From: Alteromonadales bacterium alter-6D02
Lineage (GTDB): Bacteria; Pseudomonadota; Gammaproteobacteria; Enterobacterales; Psychrobiaceae
Reading direction: 5' to 3'
Length of the DNA: 64,000 bases
NCBI GenBank assembly: GCA_002835545.1
Contig: PIZK01000001.1
Coordinates: 1 to 64,000 of the forward strand
Every line of letters begins with the position of its first letter. The stretch's first letter is position 1. This document shows positions 42,285 through 51,416 of the stretch, in pieces. The translations under genes were made by a program, and so were the position numbers. The notes below the pieces were generated by a model that did no database searches, was not told where the DNA came from, and saw only the letters and a list, made by a program, of their open reading frames with translations.

Positions 42285-42505
42285 TATTTGTTTTTATCAA
42301 ACCTTTATTGGATGAAAATTAGGTATAGGCATCAAGGTGAAATTTATAATATGACCAGCTCAGTAAGGTTTGTTCCTGTTCTTTTTATGTTTAAGAGTAT
42401 GATTTAAACAGTTCGTCATGATTAAATACACTTTTTGGGTTCTGGAAACCATACAATTGAAAGGTATTATAGGGTGAGAGGGTATTGAAGGCTTTTAGCG
42501 GACTT

Positions 42506-42916
42506 ATGATAAATAGAGCACTTTGGGTGATGACGTTTTTCTTTTCGTCTGTTGCTTTTAGTGACATTCCAAACACTCCTTCATATAGAGTAATGACAAG
42601 TACAGAATTTCAAGCATATTTTGAATTCACGTCATTTATTACGGATGGGTTTTATAGTTACTCATTAGTGCCAAAGCTAAATAATGCATATTGTGAGAAT
42701 GGACTTGTTTCAGGAGAGATAAGTATCATGGCGGGTAAAAAGAAAAGGTTGCTTATATCTAACTCTTTGAAAAAGCTTAATATAAGTCAATTTACTTCGT
42801 ATTCACTGTCTTTTAGAACAGCTGAAAAACTTACAGGTATATCCTTTACATACACTTTGGAGGGGTGCCCTCAGTTGAATAAATCAGATGCACTATTATT
42901 TAACAAGTTTGAGTAA
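42506..42916 (+). CDS. Small secreted protein of unknown function
   Basis: A 136-aa exported protein from ATG 42506 with signal peptide MINRALWVMTFFFSSVAFS. An in-frame TTG at 42485 with GAGAGG nearby is the alternative start. The mature chain has two cysteines (AYCENG and EGCPQ) and mixed beta character. No family is recognised. It has lower GC than its neighbours and lies beside a transposase remnant, so it may be accessory DNA. Confidence 0.6.
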   Translation: MINRALWVMTFFFSSVAFSDIPNTPSYRVMTSTEFQAYFEFTSFITDGFYSYSLVPKLNNAYCENGLVSGEISIMAGKKKRLLISNSLKKLNISQFTSYSLSFRTAEKLTGISFTYTLEGCPQLNKSDALLFNKFE

Positions 42917-42997
42917 TTGAACAAATAGTAAATGAAAGAATAATTAAATAAGGGGGGCGGGCATAAATTTGGCCTTGCCCATCTAATTTGAAATTAA

Positions 42998-43030
42998 AAC
43001 CTCGCACTACAACCTGCGGGGCTTTTTATT
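42998..43030 (+). terminator. Rho-independent terminator
   Basis: AAAACCTCGCA and TGCGGGGCTTTTT form a stem with one T-G pair and a 9-nt loop ending in a T-tract, about 80 bp after the secreted-protein gene. Confidence 0.75.
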
Positions 43031-43176
43031 GCTCGAACGCTAGTGAATCCATACAGAAGCGCTATAGTCATAACAGACTGTAATTATTATGACTAAACAA
43101 TAGACACCCATAAAATTTAGACGGCTCATTGATTTTAGACTAAGCGACTGATCATCAATTATTTATTGGGAGGGTT

Positions 43177-43299
43177 GTGATAGCTATTGTTAGAGTCAGT
43201 TTAATCGATTTATCTGTAACACCTTATTATCATGTGATTAGTCGCTGTGTACGTCGTGCGTTTTTATGCGGTGAAGATATGAGCCACATAAAAAAGTAA
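43177..43299 (+). pseudogene. 5' remnant of a Y1 (REP-associated, IS200-like) transposase
   Basis: A 40-codon frame from GTG 43177 reads [29 protein letters not shown] and then stops. This is the conserved N-terminus of the Y1 transposase family common in Alteromonadales ([17 protein letters not shown]). The HUH nuclease motif and catalytic tyrosine that should follow are gone, so it is inactive. GGGAGGG precedes the GTG. In intact genes of this family the protein is roughly 200-330 aa. Confidence 0.75.
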
Positions 43300-43323
43300 A
43301 ATTTCAGTCAATATACCCAATGA

Positions 43324-43384
43324 ACCGGAAAGGCTTTTTTGTCCAGAAAAGGCCACTTTCAGCCTTAAAGTGGCCTGTTCCGGT
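43324..43384 (-). repeat. Long imperfect hairpin
   Basis: Outer arms ACCGGAA/TTCCGGT (43324-43330, 43378-43384) enclose a perfect inner stem GGCCACTTT/AAAGTGGCC (43351-43375). On the minus strand the inner stem is followed by TTTTCT, so it could act as a leftward terminator. It lies just after the transposase remnant and may be its former target structure. Confidence 0.5.
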
Positions 43385-43451
43385 CCGTAGCAGTTAACTT
43401 ATAAACACTGCGTTAACGATTAGCGTTTCAAACTTGGTAGATTAAAGAATA

Positions 43452-43476
43452 ATAAAGGACTGCATCAGCAGCCTTT
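43452..43476 (-). terminator. Terminator of the HGSNAT-like gene (minus strand)
   Basis: Read on the minus strand, GGCTGC-TGAT-GCAGTCC is followed by TTTATTATT, about 46 bp after the stop of the minus-strand gene. The stem has a single bulge. Confidence 0.55.
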
Positions 43477-43521
43477 TCATGGAATTAAAACCTTTGCTAG
43501 ACAGTTTAGAATATCGCTGGT

Positions 43522-44697
43522 TTAAAAGTATTTAAGCCAGCGAATATCCCGACGGCGTTGCTTAAGACGCCCAAACCAACGTGTCATAAAGTACAGTGGA
43601 ATAATTAACACTATAAACATCAGCCACAGGTAACCTAGGTGATCAAAACCAAAGTATTTCCCTTGAGTTTTACCAAAGGAAATGACAAAAACTAAATAGC
43701 TGATACCAATCATATAGAGATGGGTAATATAAAAAAACATTGGGGCTGAGCCAAAATGCGTTAGAGGGCGTACCAAATAGTTAGTTGTGCGGCTATCGAA
43801 GTAAGCGAGGATCAAACAGCCTACCCCTGAGGTAAAAAGGATAAATAAAAGCGATGGTGGGTATTTGGTCAGGGCAAAAAAGCTCATTATAGTGATACCA
43901 ATGTGGTCACCGCCAAACCAAGGGCTATCGCCGTATACATTAAGACTACGAAGTAGTACAAAGCTGACTAAAAGCCCCCCACCAATTTGCAACAATCTTC
44001 TTGGGTTGAGCTGATTAGTTGTCGAATTATAAATTAAAGGGCCTATTAAGAAACCCAATACCATAATTGAAGGCCAAGGGACCAGTGGGTAGCTTGTACG
44101 TGCTTTTAGTGTAGTTGTGAGCTCAATCCAGTCTCGTTGATGAATGATAGCCCATAGTGTATGTAAGTGGTGTTGGCTATCTAGGATTATATTATCTAAC
44201 ATATTGTGACCAGCGATGCCTACAATAGCAATTAACCAAAGTGCACTTCTTGGTAGGTAAATAAACATCGACATTAAGATCATACTTAAACCTATCACCC
44301 AAATGACTTGCAGGTAGAGCTTTTCCGGTGGCACAGTACCTGTCCACGCAATACTTATTACAGTGATTTCCAGCATAACTAGTAATAGGCCACGGCTAAA
44401 TAGAAATTGAGCTAGCTGCTTACGACTATGATGCAAACTATAAAGATAGGCCGACAGGCCTGTTAATAATACAAAAATGGGCGCACATAACGAACTTAGC
44501 AGTCGTAAAATAAAATGACTGAAATCGGTGTCTAAAACATTGACGGGATCGCCTATTTGAACATGTAAAAAGAATACGTCGCGAATGTGATCGATCAACA
44601 TAATCACGATAACTAATCCACGTAGAGCATCAATACTGGCTAACCTTGAACCTGTTTTGGTTTTATTGCTTAAATGATGTTGATTTTGTGTTTTCAT
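43522..44697 (-). CDS. DUF1624 / heparan-alpha-glucosaminide N-acetyltransferase-like membrane protein
   Basis: A 391-aa polytopic inner-membrane protein with about ten hydrophobic segments. The N-terminal RLASIDALRGLVIVIMLIDHIRD motif is the HGSNAT catalytic-domain signature, in which a DALRG segment and a nearby histidine belong to the acetyl-transfer site. Bacterial members acylate sugars across the membrane or are uncharacterised. The ribosome-binding site is weak. A perfect 14-bp palindrome lies 57 bp upstream of its start. Single-gene unit with its own terminator. Confidence 0.85.
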   Translation of the reverse strand: MKTQNQHHLSNKTKTGSRLASIDALRGLVIVIMLIDHIRDVFFLHVQIGDPVNVLDTDFSHFILRLLSSLCAPIFVLLTGLSAYLYSLHHSRKQLAQFLFSRGLLLVMLEITVISIAWTGTVPPEKLYLQVIWVIGLSMILMSMFIYLPRSALWLIAIVGIAGHNMLDNIILDSQHHLHTLWAIIHQRDWIELTTTLKARTSYPLVPWPSIMVLGFLIGPLIYNSTTNQLNPRRLLQIGGGLLVSFVLLRSLNVYGDSPWFGGDHIGITIMSFFALTKYPPSLLFILFTSGVGCLILAYFDSRTTNYLVRPLTHFGSAPMFFYITHLYMIGISYLVFVISFGKTQGKYFGFDHLGYLWLMFIVLIIPLYFMTRWFGRLKQRRRDIRWLKYF

Positions 44698-44753
44698 AAG
44701 TTACATCAGTGATGACATGATCACTAACTTCCTCCAATAAGAGTTGAGTTTGG

Positions 44754-44767
44754 TATGTTATAACATA
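44754..44767. promoter_or_regulatory. Perfect palindrome upstream of the DUF1624 gene
   Basis: TATGTTATAACATA is self-complementary over 14 bp and nearly so over 19 (GGTATG...CATAACC). It sits 57-70 bp upstream of the minus-strand gene start, a common position for a repressor operator. The rest of 44698-45182 shows nothing I can name. Confidence 0.35.
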
Positions 44768-45182
44768 ACCGTTAGGTGGGGTATTTATTTCTTGATGTGT
44801 AGGCTTTTTTATCTGCTTGAGTTAACTTGTTATTTAATTGAATCGTTTAACTTCGGTTGATTAATCATCAAGAGGGCGCATAGGTCAATCAGGGACGTTA
44901 CCAATATGAGCCTAGTTTATGAATAAAATCCGCTATCCATCAAAATAGAAAGACATAATAATGGAGAGGCATCAGTTCCCTTATCATTCAATTGTCGTTA
45001 AGTCTTTGCTAATCTGGTTTTTCTATTGCCTTACAATATAATTATCGTTAATAAATATCTGTTCACAGCTATCAATGCCCCCATCCTAGTAAATGCTAAC
45101 TTGTGATGAAATTGTTGGTTGAGTGATATATTATATAAAATAAAACGCTTACCATTTCTCGGGGCTTTGTAGGGTATATTTT

Positions 45183-48100
45183 TTGCAAAAAGTTCGTTTA
45201 ATTCATCTTATCAATACTTTAACCGTCTCTCTGTTGATATTGTCAAGCTCCCTCTTAGCGACCGATTATAAAGTTACGCTATTAAACGAAGATGATGGCT
45301 TTGATTCGTCGGTTATCTTTTCTATTGTGCAAGATAAACATGGCTTTCTATGGTTTGGTAGTGGCTATGAAGGCTTGTATCGATATGATGGTAAAAAAGT
45401 TAAAGCATTAAAACATCAAGCGGATAACACTAATTCTTTACCCCATAATAATGCAGGTAATTTATTCATTGATAACGCTGATAAGCTTTGGACGGGCAGT
45501 TGGGGTGGCGGGGTAAGTCAATACGACCAACAGTCAGCTACTTTTACCCGTTATCATCATAACCCTGATGACATTAGCACGGTAAGCGGCTCTTATGTAC
45601 AAGAAATATTTCAAGATCGCCAAGGTGACATCTGGGTCGGAACGTTTAGAAGCGGCCTCAATAAATTTAACCCTACGACACAAACCTTTAATCGCTATCC
45701 TTTTGGGGCCTTAAACAATAAAGCCACTTCAAGTAGCCGTATCTGGGATATTATTCAAGATGGTGATGAGAGCTTATGGATTGGTACCAGTTATGGTTTA
45801 AATCATTTTAATAAACAAACGAATAAGTTCTCTTACTATATTCCACAGGAAAACAAAAGGCAGTTAGACCAAAACAAAATCCGTAAAATAATTAAAAGAG
45901 AAGATGGCCACCTGTTGCTGGCAACAGACATAGGTATGTGGAGCTTCAATATTGAAAGTAAAGTATTTACCCCACTACATACTGAGTCAAACGAGAAAAT
46001 TAATGAAGTATTCTCGATAATTAAAACCTCGTTTAACCAATATTGGTTAACCAGTGCGCATGGTGTATTTTCATTTACTGCCTCCGATCCAATCTTAAGA
46101 AAAGTGAACCTAGGGTTCGATGACTCATGTAGTTCCACTTTGTTTGAAGATAGAGAAGGTAATATCTGGCTGAGTTGTGAAGGCGTTGGGATTTATAAAA
46201 TTATAGTCAATGAAACTTTCAGTTTGATTAAAGATGATGTGATAAAAAACCCTCGAACTATCGCTCTACGAAATGATGAGACTTTGTTAATCGGTACCTA
46301 TAATGGCATCCTAAACTTTAATCCAACTAGCAAACAGACCAAACCATTATCATTACCTGATGAAACCACAAGAAAAGTAAATTACCTTTTTGAAAGTAAC
46401 AATGGCGACCTTTGGTATGTGAGTGAGCACAACTTATATCGATCAAATGCTGAAGGTGTCACAAGGATAACTGCGCCCACAGACCATCCTCATAGAGAGC
46501 TATTTCAAGAAATTGCTTATTTAGCTCAAGATGCCTTAGGCCAGATCTGGATTGGAACGTTACATAAGGGTGTATTTATTATTGACGAGATTAATAATGA
46601 GTTTACCTACCTTGATGTAACTGACTCATCAAAAGGAATAAATCATAATAATACAACCTCACTTTATCGAGATCGTGACGATAGAATGTGGGTTAGTTCA
46701 CTTAACGGCGTTAATCTTTTTATTGAACAAACTCGCCAATTTAAACATTTTTATTTTAGTAGTAATGAAAGTCTCGATACAGGTAATAATGTGGGGCACG
46801 TTGTTTTTCAAGATCGTAAAAAAAGAGTGTGGGTTGGAAGTGCAACGGGGCTTCATTTATTAAATGAAGAGACGGGTCAATACACTACCTTTAACGTCAG
46901 TAAAGGGTTAGCCAATAACCGGGTGAAAATAATTACTGAAGATGATTACGGAAATTTATGGTTAGTGACCGATATTGGCGCCAGTAAACTCAATCCTGAT
47001 AATGGTAAGATAAAGAACTATGATAGTCGTGATGGTTTATCATCATCTCGTTATTTCCACACAACAGCGACCACGTCATCGGGCATTATTTATTTCCATA
47101 GTAAAGATGGTTTGCACACGATAAACACTCATTTAATTCATGAACAGGGTGAGCATAAAAAATTATCGAATACGGTACTCAGTCACTTTGAAGTGTTAGG
47201 CTCTACGGAAAAAGAACCGTTATATTACCCTCCAATAACAACAGAAATAAACTTAGCGCATGATGAAAATGATATAAAATTTGAGTTTGCCACCTTAGAT
47301 TTTTCCAACTCAGCGCAAATTAACTACATGTATCAACTTGAAGGCTTTAATGATAGCTGGGTTGATAACGGTAAAAATAATAGCGCGACCTATACTAATC
47401 TAGAAGGTGGGACTTATACCTTTAAAGTGCGTTCCCTTTATCGTGATAATGAGTTTTATGACCAAGGTTTGTCAATCAAATTAACCGTTGAAATACCTGT
47501 ATGGCAGCGGTGGTGGATGTATGTTATCTATTGCGTTGTCGGGTTGCTACTGCTGCAATTTTATATAAAACGTAAAAACCAACAACAGCAGCAAGAGATT
47601 GAAAGACAAAAACTCTTTGTGACCGAACTTGAGCAACAAGTGAAAGAAAAAACCGCTTCGATAGAGCAAGAATCAGAGAAAAGGCTTGAAGCAACACAAG
47701 TTAAAAGCCAGTTTTTGGCTAATATGAGCCATGAAATTAGAACGCCACTAACCTCGATTATTGGTCAATCTGAGGCGATTATTAATGATGAGATTGACCC
47801 TCGCGATCTACACGCCGAAGTGGAAGTGATTTTTAATCAAAGTCACTATTTACTTAAATTAATCAATGAAATACTAGATTTAAGTAAAATTGAAGCAAAT
47901 AAATTTGAGTTAAATATACAAGAGCATAATGTCAGTAAACTGGTTAGTGAACTTAATCCTATTTTTAAAGATCAAGCAAAAGCGAAGGGTTTGCTGTTTA
48001 AAATAAGCTACAACATACCGAAAAATTTATATATTAAGATTGATGAAGTACGATTGAAGCAGATCTTAATTAACTTATGTTCTAACGCAATTAAATTCAC

Positions 48101-49136
48101 CAACCATGGTTCGGTATCAATCGATGTATCACTGGAAAATGACCAACTTTATTTTCATGTCCGTGATACCGGGATCGGAATGACCAAGGAGCAACTTTTA
48201 CATATTTTTGATGCCTTTTCTCAGGGAGATAATAGCATTAGCAGGCGCTTTGGTGGTTCGGGCTTAGGGCTAAATTTATCTGAACAACTAGCAGAAATAA
48301 TGGGTGGCTTTATTCAAGTTGAGAGTGAGCTTGGAAAAGGGAGCGTACTTTCTCTGGTTTTACCTCATGTATCTCATATTACTGCTCAAGGTAAATCCCA
48401 TGATTCAGGCTTTATGCCACTTGTTTCTTATAACAACCTACGTTTAAAGGGCAAGATATTGTTAGCTGAAGATCATCATGATAATCGACGCCTCATCGCC
48501 CGACTACTAAGCAGGCTCGGCTTAGAGGTTATTGCAGTCAGTAATGGTCAAGAGGCTATTGATATGTATTTCAAGCATAAACCGTCAGTGATACTCCTTG
48601 ATATTCAGATGCCCGTAATGGACGGGATTGATGCCATCAAAGTTTTAAAAGAACGGGGCTGTCATGCAAAGATCATCGCATTAACTGCCAACGCGATGCT
48701 CCATGAAATCAAAGAATACTTAGCGCTTGGCTTTGATAATCACTTAACAAAACCAATCGAACGAAACAAGTTTATTACAACAATTGCACAATTATATCAG
48801 ACGGAAGCGCCGCTTGATGATGAGCAAATGGAACAACTAGAACAGAACCTCAACCGTGTTGATATGTCAGATTTGATTGCGAAGTTTGTTGAAAGTTTAG
48901 TTGATGAACACGAGACAATTTTATTCAACCAACAAAACAATGACCTTGATAGTATCGCAAAACAAGTTCATCAACTTGCTGGGGCTGCGCAAATGTTTGG
49001 CTTTTCTGAGTTAGCAGACTGTGCGGTAAAAGTCGAAATAGCGATAAAAACTAGTGACGTTAACAATATACAATTGTTAACGAACTCACTGATAGATGAA
49101 CTTGAAAATATTTTAGGATTTTCGAGCCGTGAATAG
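45183..49136 (+). CDS. Hybrid two-component sensor kinase with Reg_prop sensor, receiver and Hpt domains
   Basis: A 1317-aa one-protein phosphorelay. A signal peptide (1-27) leads into two 7-bladed-propeller-type Reg_prop arrays (about 40-690, with repeats such as DIWVGTFRSGLNKFNP and LWIGTSYGLNHFN), a Y_Y_Y domain (about 715-780) and a transmembrane helix (about 785-805). Then come a coiled coil, HisKA with H850 in SHEIRTPLT, HATPase (GSGLGLNLS), a receiver with D1140 (LLDIQMPVMDG) and Hpt with H1263 (HQLAGAA). There is no C-terminal DNA-binding domain, so it must signal to another regulator. The start is TTG 45183 with AGGG 8 bases upstream. Confidence 0.92.
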   Translation: MQKVRLIHLINTLTVSLLILSSSLLATDYKVTLLNEDDGFDSSVIFSIVQDKHGFLWFGSGYEGLYRYDGKKVKALKHQADNTNSLPHNNAGNLFIDNADKLWTGSWGGGVSQYDQQSATFTRYHHNPDDISTVSGSYVQEIFQDRQGDIWVGTFRSGLNKFNPTTQTFNRYPFGALNNKATSSSRIWDIIQDGDESLWIGTSYGLNHFNKQTNKFSYYIPQENKRQLDQNKIRKIIKREDGHLLLATDIGMWSFNIESKVFTPLHTESNEKINEVFSIIKTSFNQYWLTSAHGVFSFTASDPILRKVNLGFDDSCSSTLFEDREGNIWLSCEGVGIYKIIVNETFSLIKDDVIKNPRTIALRNDETLLIGTYNGILNFNPTSKQTKPLSLPDETTRKVNYLFESNNGDLWYVSEHNLYRSNAEGVTRITAPTDHPHRELFQEIAYLAQDALGQIWIGTLHKGVFIIDEINNEFTYLDVTDSSKGINHNNTTSLYRDRDDRMWVSSLNGVNLFIEQTRQFKHFYFSSNESLDTGNNVGHVVFQDRKKRVWVGSATGLHLLNEETGQYTTFNVSKGLANNRVKIITEDDYGNLWLVTDIGASKLNPDNGKIKNYDSRDGLSSSRYFHTTATTSSGIIYFHSKDGLHTINTHLIHEQGEHKKLSNTVLSHFEVLGSTEKEPLYYPPITTEINLAHDENDIKFEFATLDFSNSAQINYMYQLEGFNDSWVDNGKNNSATYTNLEGGTYTFKVRSLYRDNEFYDQGLSIKLTVEIPVWQRWWMYVIYCVVGLLLLQFYIKRKNQQQQQEIERQKLFVTELEQQVKEKTASIEQESEKRLEATQVKSQFLANMSHEIRTPLTSIIGQSEAIINDEIDPRDLHAEVEVIFNQSHYLLKLINEILDLSKIEANKFELNIQEHNVSKLVSELNPIFKDQAKAKGLLFKISYNIPKNLYIKIDEVRLKQILINLCSNAIKFTNHGSVSIDVSLENDQLYFHVRDTGIGMTKEQLLHIFDAFSQGDNSISRRFGGSGLGLNLSEQLAEIMGGFIQVESELGKGSVLSLVLPHVSHITAQGKSHDSGFMPLVSYNNLRLKGKILLAEDHHDNRRLIARLLSRLGLEVIAVSNGQEAIDMYFKHKPSVILLDIQMPVMDGIDAIKVLKERGCHAKIIALTANAMLHEIKEYLALGFDNHLTKPIERNKFITTIAQLYQTEAPLDDEQMEQLEQNLNRVDMSDLIAKFVESLVDEHETILFNQQNNDLDSIAKQVHQLAGAAQMFGFSELADCAVKVEIAIKTSDVNNIQLLTNSLIDELENILGFSSRE

Positions 49137-49480
49137 TGTGATTTCACAGCAGGAAAACTACTTAGAACATAGCCGGTGAAGACTCAGCAGATAAGCGCAG
49201 TGTTATGTAAGGCTTGTTAATACCTAGTTAGTGGAGGTGAATGTCTCATCTCTAACCATGTGGCCAAAACCATTGTGTCACCTGACAAAACGCTGTACTA
49301 ATGCCCAAAGCAAACATAGGGTATTGATACTTATCTAAACATGGCTAATTTCAAGCGCTATGTTCGCTACAGTCAATAAAGAATACAGTTAAATTAAGTG
49401 AAGTAACTTGGCTGGTAGAAATTGATTTTGTACTTTTTTTGAACTAGTTTTAAAGTGTGTTTTTCTACTTTAAGTTGTTT
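49137..49480. other. Intergenic region, no feature recognised
   Basis: About 340 bp between the hybrid kinase gene and the binding-protein-like gene. No terminator-type hairpin, tRNA or short ORF with a ribosome-binding site was seen. Since the next gene may be functionally tied to the kinase, a promoter is likely but not identifiable. Confidence 0.3.
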
Positions 49481-50353
49481 ATGATCTTACTTTACCGTTG
49501 TTCGTTTAGTAAAAAAATACTCTTTTTATTGTTATTGATGGTGCATTTTTCAGCGTTTGCACAATGTAAGTTGAATATGACATTTAAGACTGGTGACAAA
49601 TACCCTTTGATGTTTGAGGCACCAGAAAATTCGGGCGTTTTTTTTGATGTTTATACGGAAGCTGCTAGGCGTATTGGATGTAAGCTAATCATTACTCGTT
49701 TACCGAAACAAAGAATACATGAGGCACTAAAAAAAGGAGATTTAGACTTCTATCCAGCGGCCTCTTTTTCGGAAAAAAGGGCCGAATATTTACATTACAT
49801 CGAGGTCGGGATAACAACAAAGGAGTATGGTTTATCTTCCACAAAAATTCCTGCGATCAAAAACCTTAGCCAATTAAAAGAATACCCTAATTTGTTTTGG
49901 TTGATGGAAGCGAACAGCTCTAAAAGTGAACTTGCTGCTGCACTTGGAATCAAGACTCAGCAGATTAACTATATGAATATTGAAAAATTTATTAAATTTG
50001 TAAATCAACGACCTAAATATGAATACTTTTATATCGCCGATAAAGAAATCTTTGATACATTTCTTGTAAACCATAAGGTTACAGATTTGATAAGTCATGG
50101 TTTACGTACTCACACAAACTGTTGTGGTAAAGCAAAACCGATGTTTTTAGGGTTTTCAAAACGCTCAAAACATTATCGAGCTATCGCAAATGAGGCGTTT
50201 AATGATAAGGAAAATGTATCGGCGACAAATCAAGTGAGTAAACTAACCACTAACTCACTTGTTCACCGACTTGCTGTTGCATTACAAAATATGAAGCAGG
50301 AAGGTGTTACTGAGGAAATATATAATAAGTGGTATCCTCAGCCTGAGCGCTAA
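49481..50353 (+). CDS. Periplasmic solute-binding-protein-like protein (SBP_bac_3 type)
   Basis: A 290-aa exported protein with signal peptide (MILLYRCSFSKKILFLLLLMVHFSAFA) from ATG 49481; the frame extends to GTG 49457 without a clear ribosome-binding site. The mature part has the amino-acid-binding fold pattern: GVFFDVYTEAARRIGCKL, ALKKGDLDFYPAASFSEKRAEYLHY and IYNKWYP at the end. No ABC permease or ATPase lies nearby, and the gene follows a hybrid sensor kinase. Similar orphan proteins often act as periplasmic sensors, so a role in signalling is as likely as transport. Confidence 0.78.
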   Translation: MILLYRCSFSKKILFLLLLMVHFSAFAQCKLNMTFKTGDKYPLMFEAPENSGVFFDVYTEAARRIGCKLIITRLPKQRIHEALKKGDLDFYPAASFSEKRAEYLHYIEVGITTKEYGLSSTKIPAIKNLSQLKEYPNLFWLMEANSSKSELAAALGIKTQQINYMNIEKFIKFVNQRPKYEYFYIADKEIFDTFLVNHKVTDLISHGLRTHTNCCGKAKPMFLGFSKRSKHYRAIANEAFNDKENVSATNQVSKLTTNSLVHRLAVALQNMKQEGVTEEIYNKWYPQPER

Positions 50354-50495
50354 CATTATTCACGGACATAAACCGTTGTCGTTATTGCCTATATTTCACC
50401 AATTTTCGTCATCTATTCGAGTCTAATGTCACCTTATTAGCCTGTTTAACCGCAGACACTCAACGATTTGTATGACTTGAGCAATTCAAGCTTCA

Positions 50496-50512
50496 TTTCA
50501 CAAAGATTTCAC
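50496..50512 (+). promoter_or_regulatory. TTTCAC-N5-TTTCAC tandem box (1)
   Basis: TTTCAC at 50496-50501 and again at 50507-50512, an 11-bp period, 52-68 bp before the gene start at 50564. The same arrangement occurs upstream of the DJ-1 gene and the ABC exporter gene. OmpR-family regulators bind such direct repeats. Confidence 0.55.
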
Positions 50513-50563
50513 ACCACGGCGCTTACAATTTTATTATTTAAAATATTATGTATAGAGAGCGTT

Positions 50564-51283
50564 ATGATCAATAAATGGTGGTTAGCTATAGTGTGTTTAG
50601 GTCTGTGTCTTGAGGTACAAGCTACTGACGGCTTAAGAAACGACCATGGCATACTGAAACAAAAGATTGAACAAGCTATTGTGGAGTTTGAAAAAACACC
50701 GAAACAACAGTGGGCCTTTCAAGTCGAACGTTACGAGAATGAAGAGGGGGATATCACGAGTAGTATTGAGCAGTTTAAGCCTAATACTGATGTGGACAAA
50801 CAGTGGTCTCTGATCAGTCTCAATGGCGGTGTACCTAGCGAGAAGCAACAAAGAGCGTTTTTCAAGAGTAAGCAAGATAGCCAAAAGGGGAATCATTACT
50901 CGCTAAAATTAAGCGACATCATTAACCAAGAGAGCCTGACATTTAACATGGATACTGGCAGTCATATTAAAATGAACTTTGACTTGCACGTAAGTCAGTT
51001 CGCTAAGGGGGCTCAAGGTGATTTAACGGGGACTTTATCTTATAACAAGCAGTTAGAGTTTATTGAAGAGATAGTTGTTGTTAATAAAGAGGATTTCTCG
51101 CCAATGTTTAGCGCGACAATATCTGAGCTGAAATTAACTTTTAAGTTTATAAAAATAAATGATGTGATTTTATTCAAACAACAAGAATTACAAATGAAAG
51201 GACTGTTTGCTTATTTTATTGAGATAGATGAAATTTCTCATGATACCTACTCAAATTATGAATATGTACCAATGATGAACTAG
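50564..51283 (+). CDS. Exported protein of unknown function
   Basis: A 239-aa protein from ATG 50564 with a signal peptide (MINKWWLAIVCLGLCLEVQA) and AGAG before the start; the longer frame from 50468 overlaps the promoter box and is rejected. The mature chain is charged, with little hydrophobicity (EKTPKQQWAFQVERYENEEG; DMDTGSH-like NMDTGSHIKMNFDLHV; LSYNKQLEFIEEIVVV), suggesting a soluble periplasmic beta-rich protein. No family is recognised. The TTTCAC box ties it to the DJ-1/ABC exporter genes 9-12 kb away. Confidence 0.7.
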   Translation: MINKWWLAIVCLGLCLEVQATDGLRNDHGILKQKIEQAIVEFEKTPKQQWAFQVERYENEEGDITSSIEQFKPNTDVDKQWSLISLNGGVPSEKQQRAFFKSKQDSQKGNHYSLKLSDIINQESLTFNMDTGSHIKMNFDLHVSQFAKGAQGDLTGTLSYNKQLEFIEEIVVVNKEDFSPMFSATISELKLTFKFIKINDVILFKQQELQMKGLFAYFIEIDEISHDTYSNYEYVPMMN

Positions 51284-51342
51284 CACTAACGATAATGTGA
51301 TATATGGTGAGGAGCTATCATCAATGCTCACTCGAACTGCGC

Positions 51343-51357
51343 TTACAAAGCCTTACA
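51343..51357 (+). promoter_or_regulatory. TTACA tandem box upstream of the lipoprotein hydrolase gene
   Basis: TTACA at 51343-51347 and 51353-51357, period 10, in GCTTACAAAGCCTTACATT, 60 bp before the hydrolase start. TACA-N6-TACA has the same layout as the E. coli RstA box (TACATNTNGTTACA). An RstA-like regulator gene follows. Confidence 0.55.
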
Positions 51358-51416
51358 TTCAGCGCCGCTATTTTTCTATATGCTTGAGATTAGTGAGAAA
51401 TACAGTTGAGGTAAAG

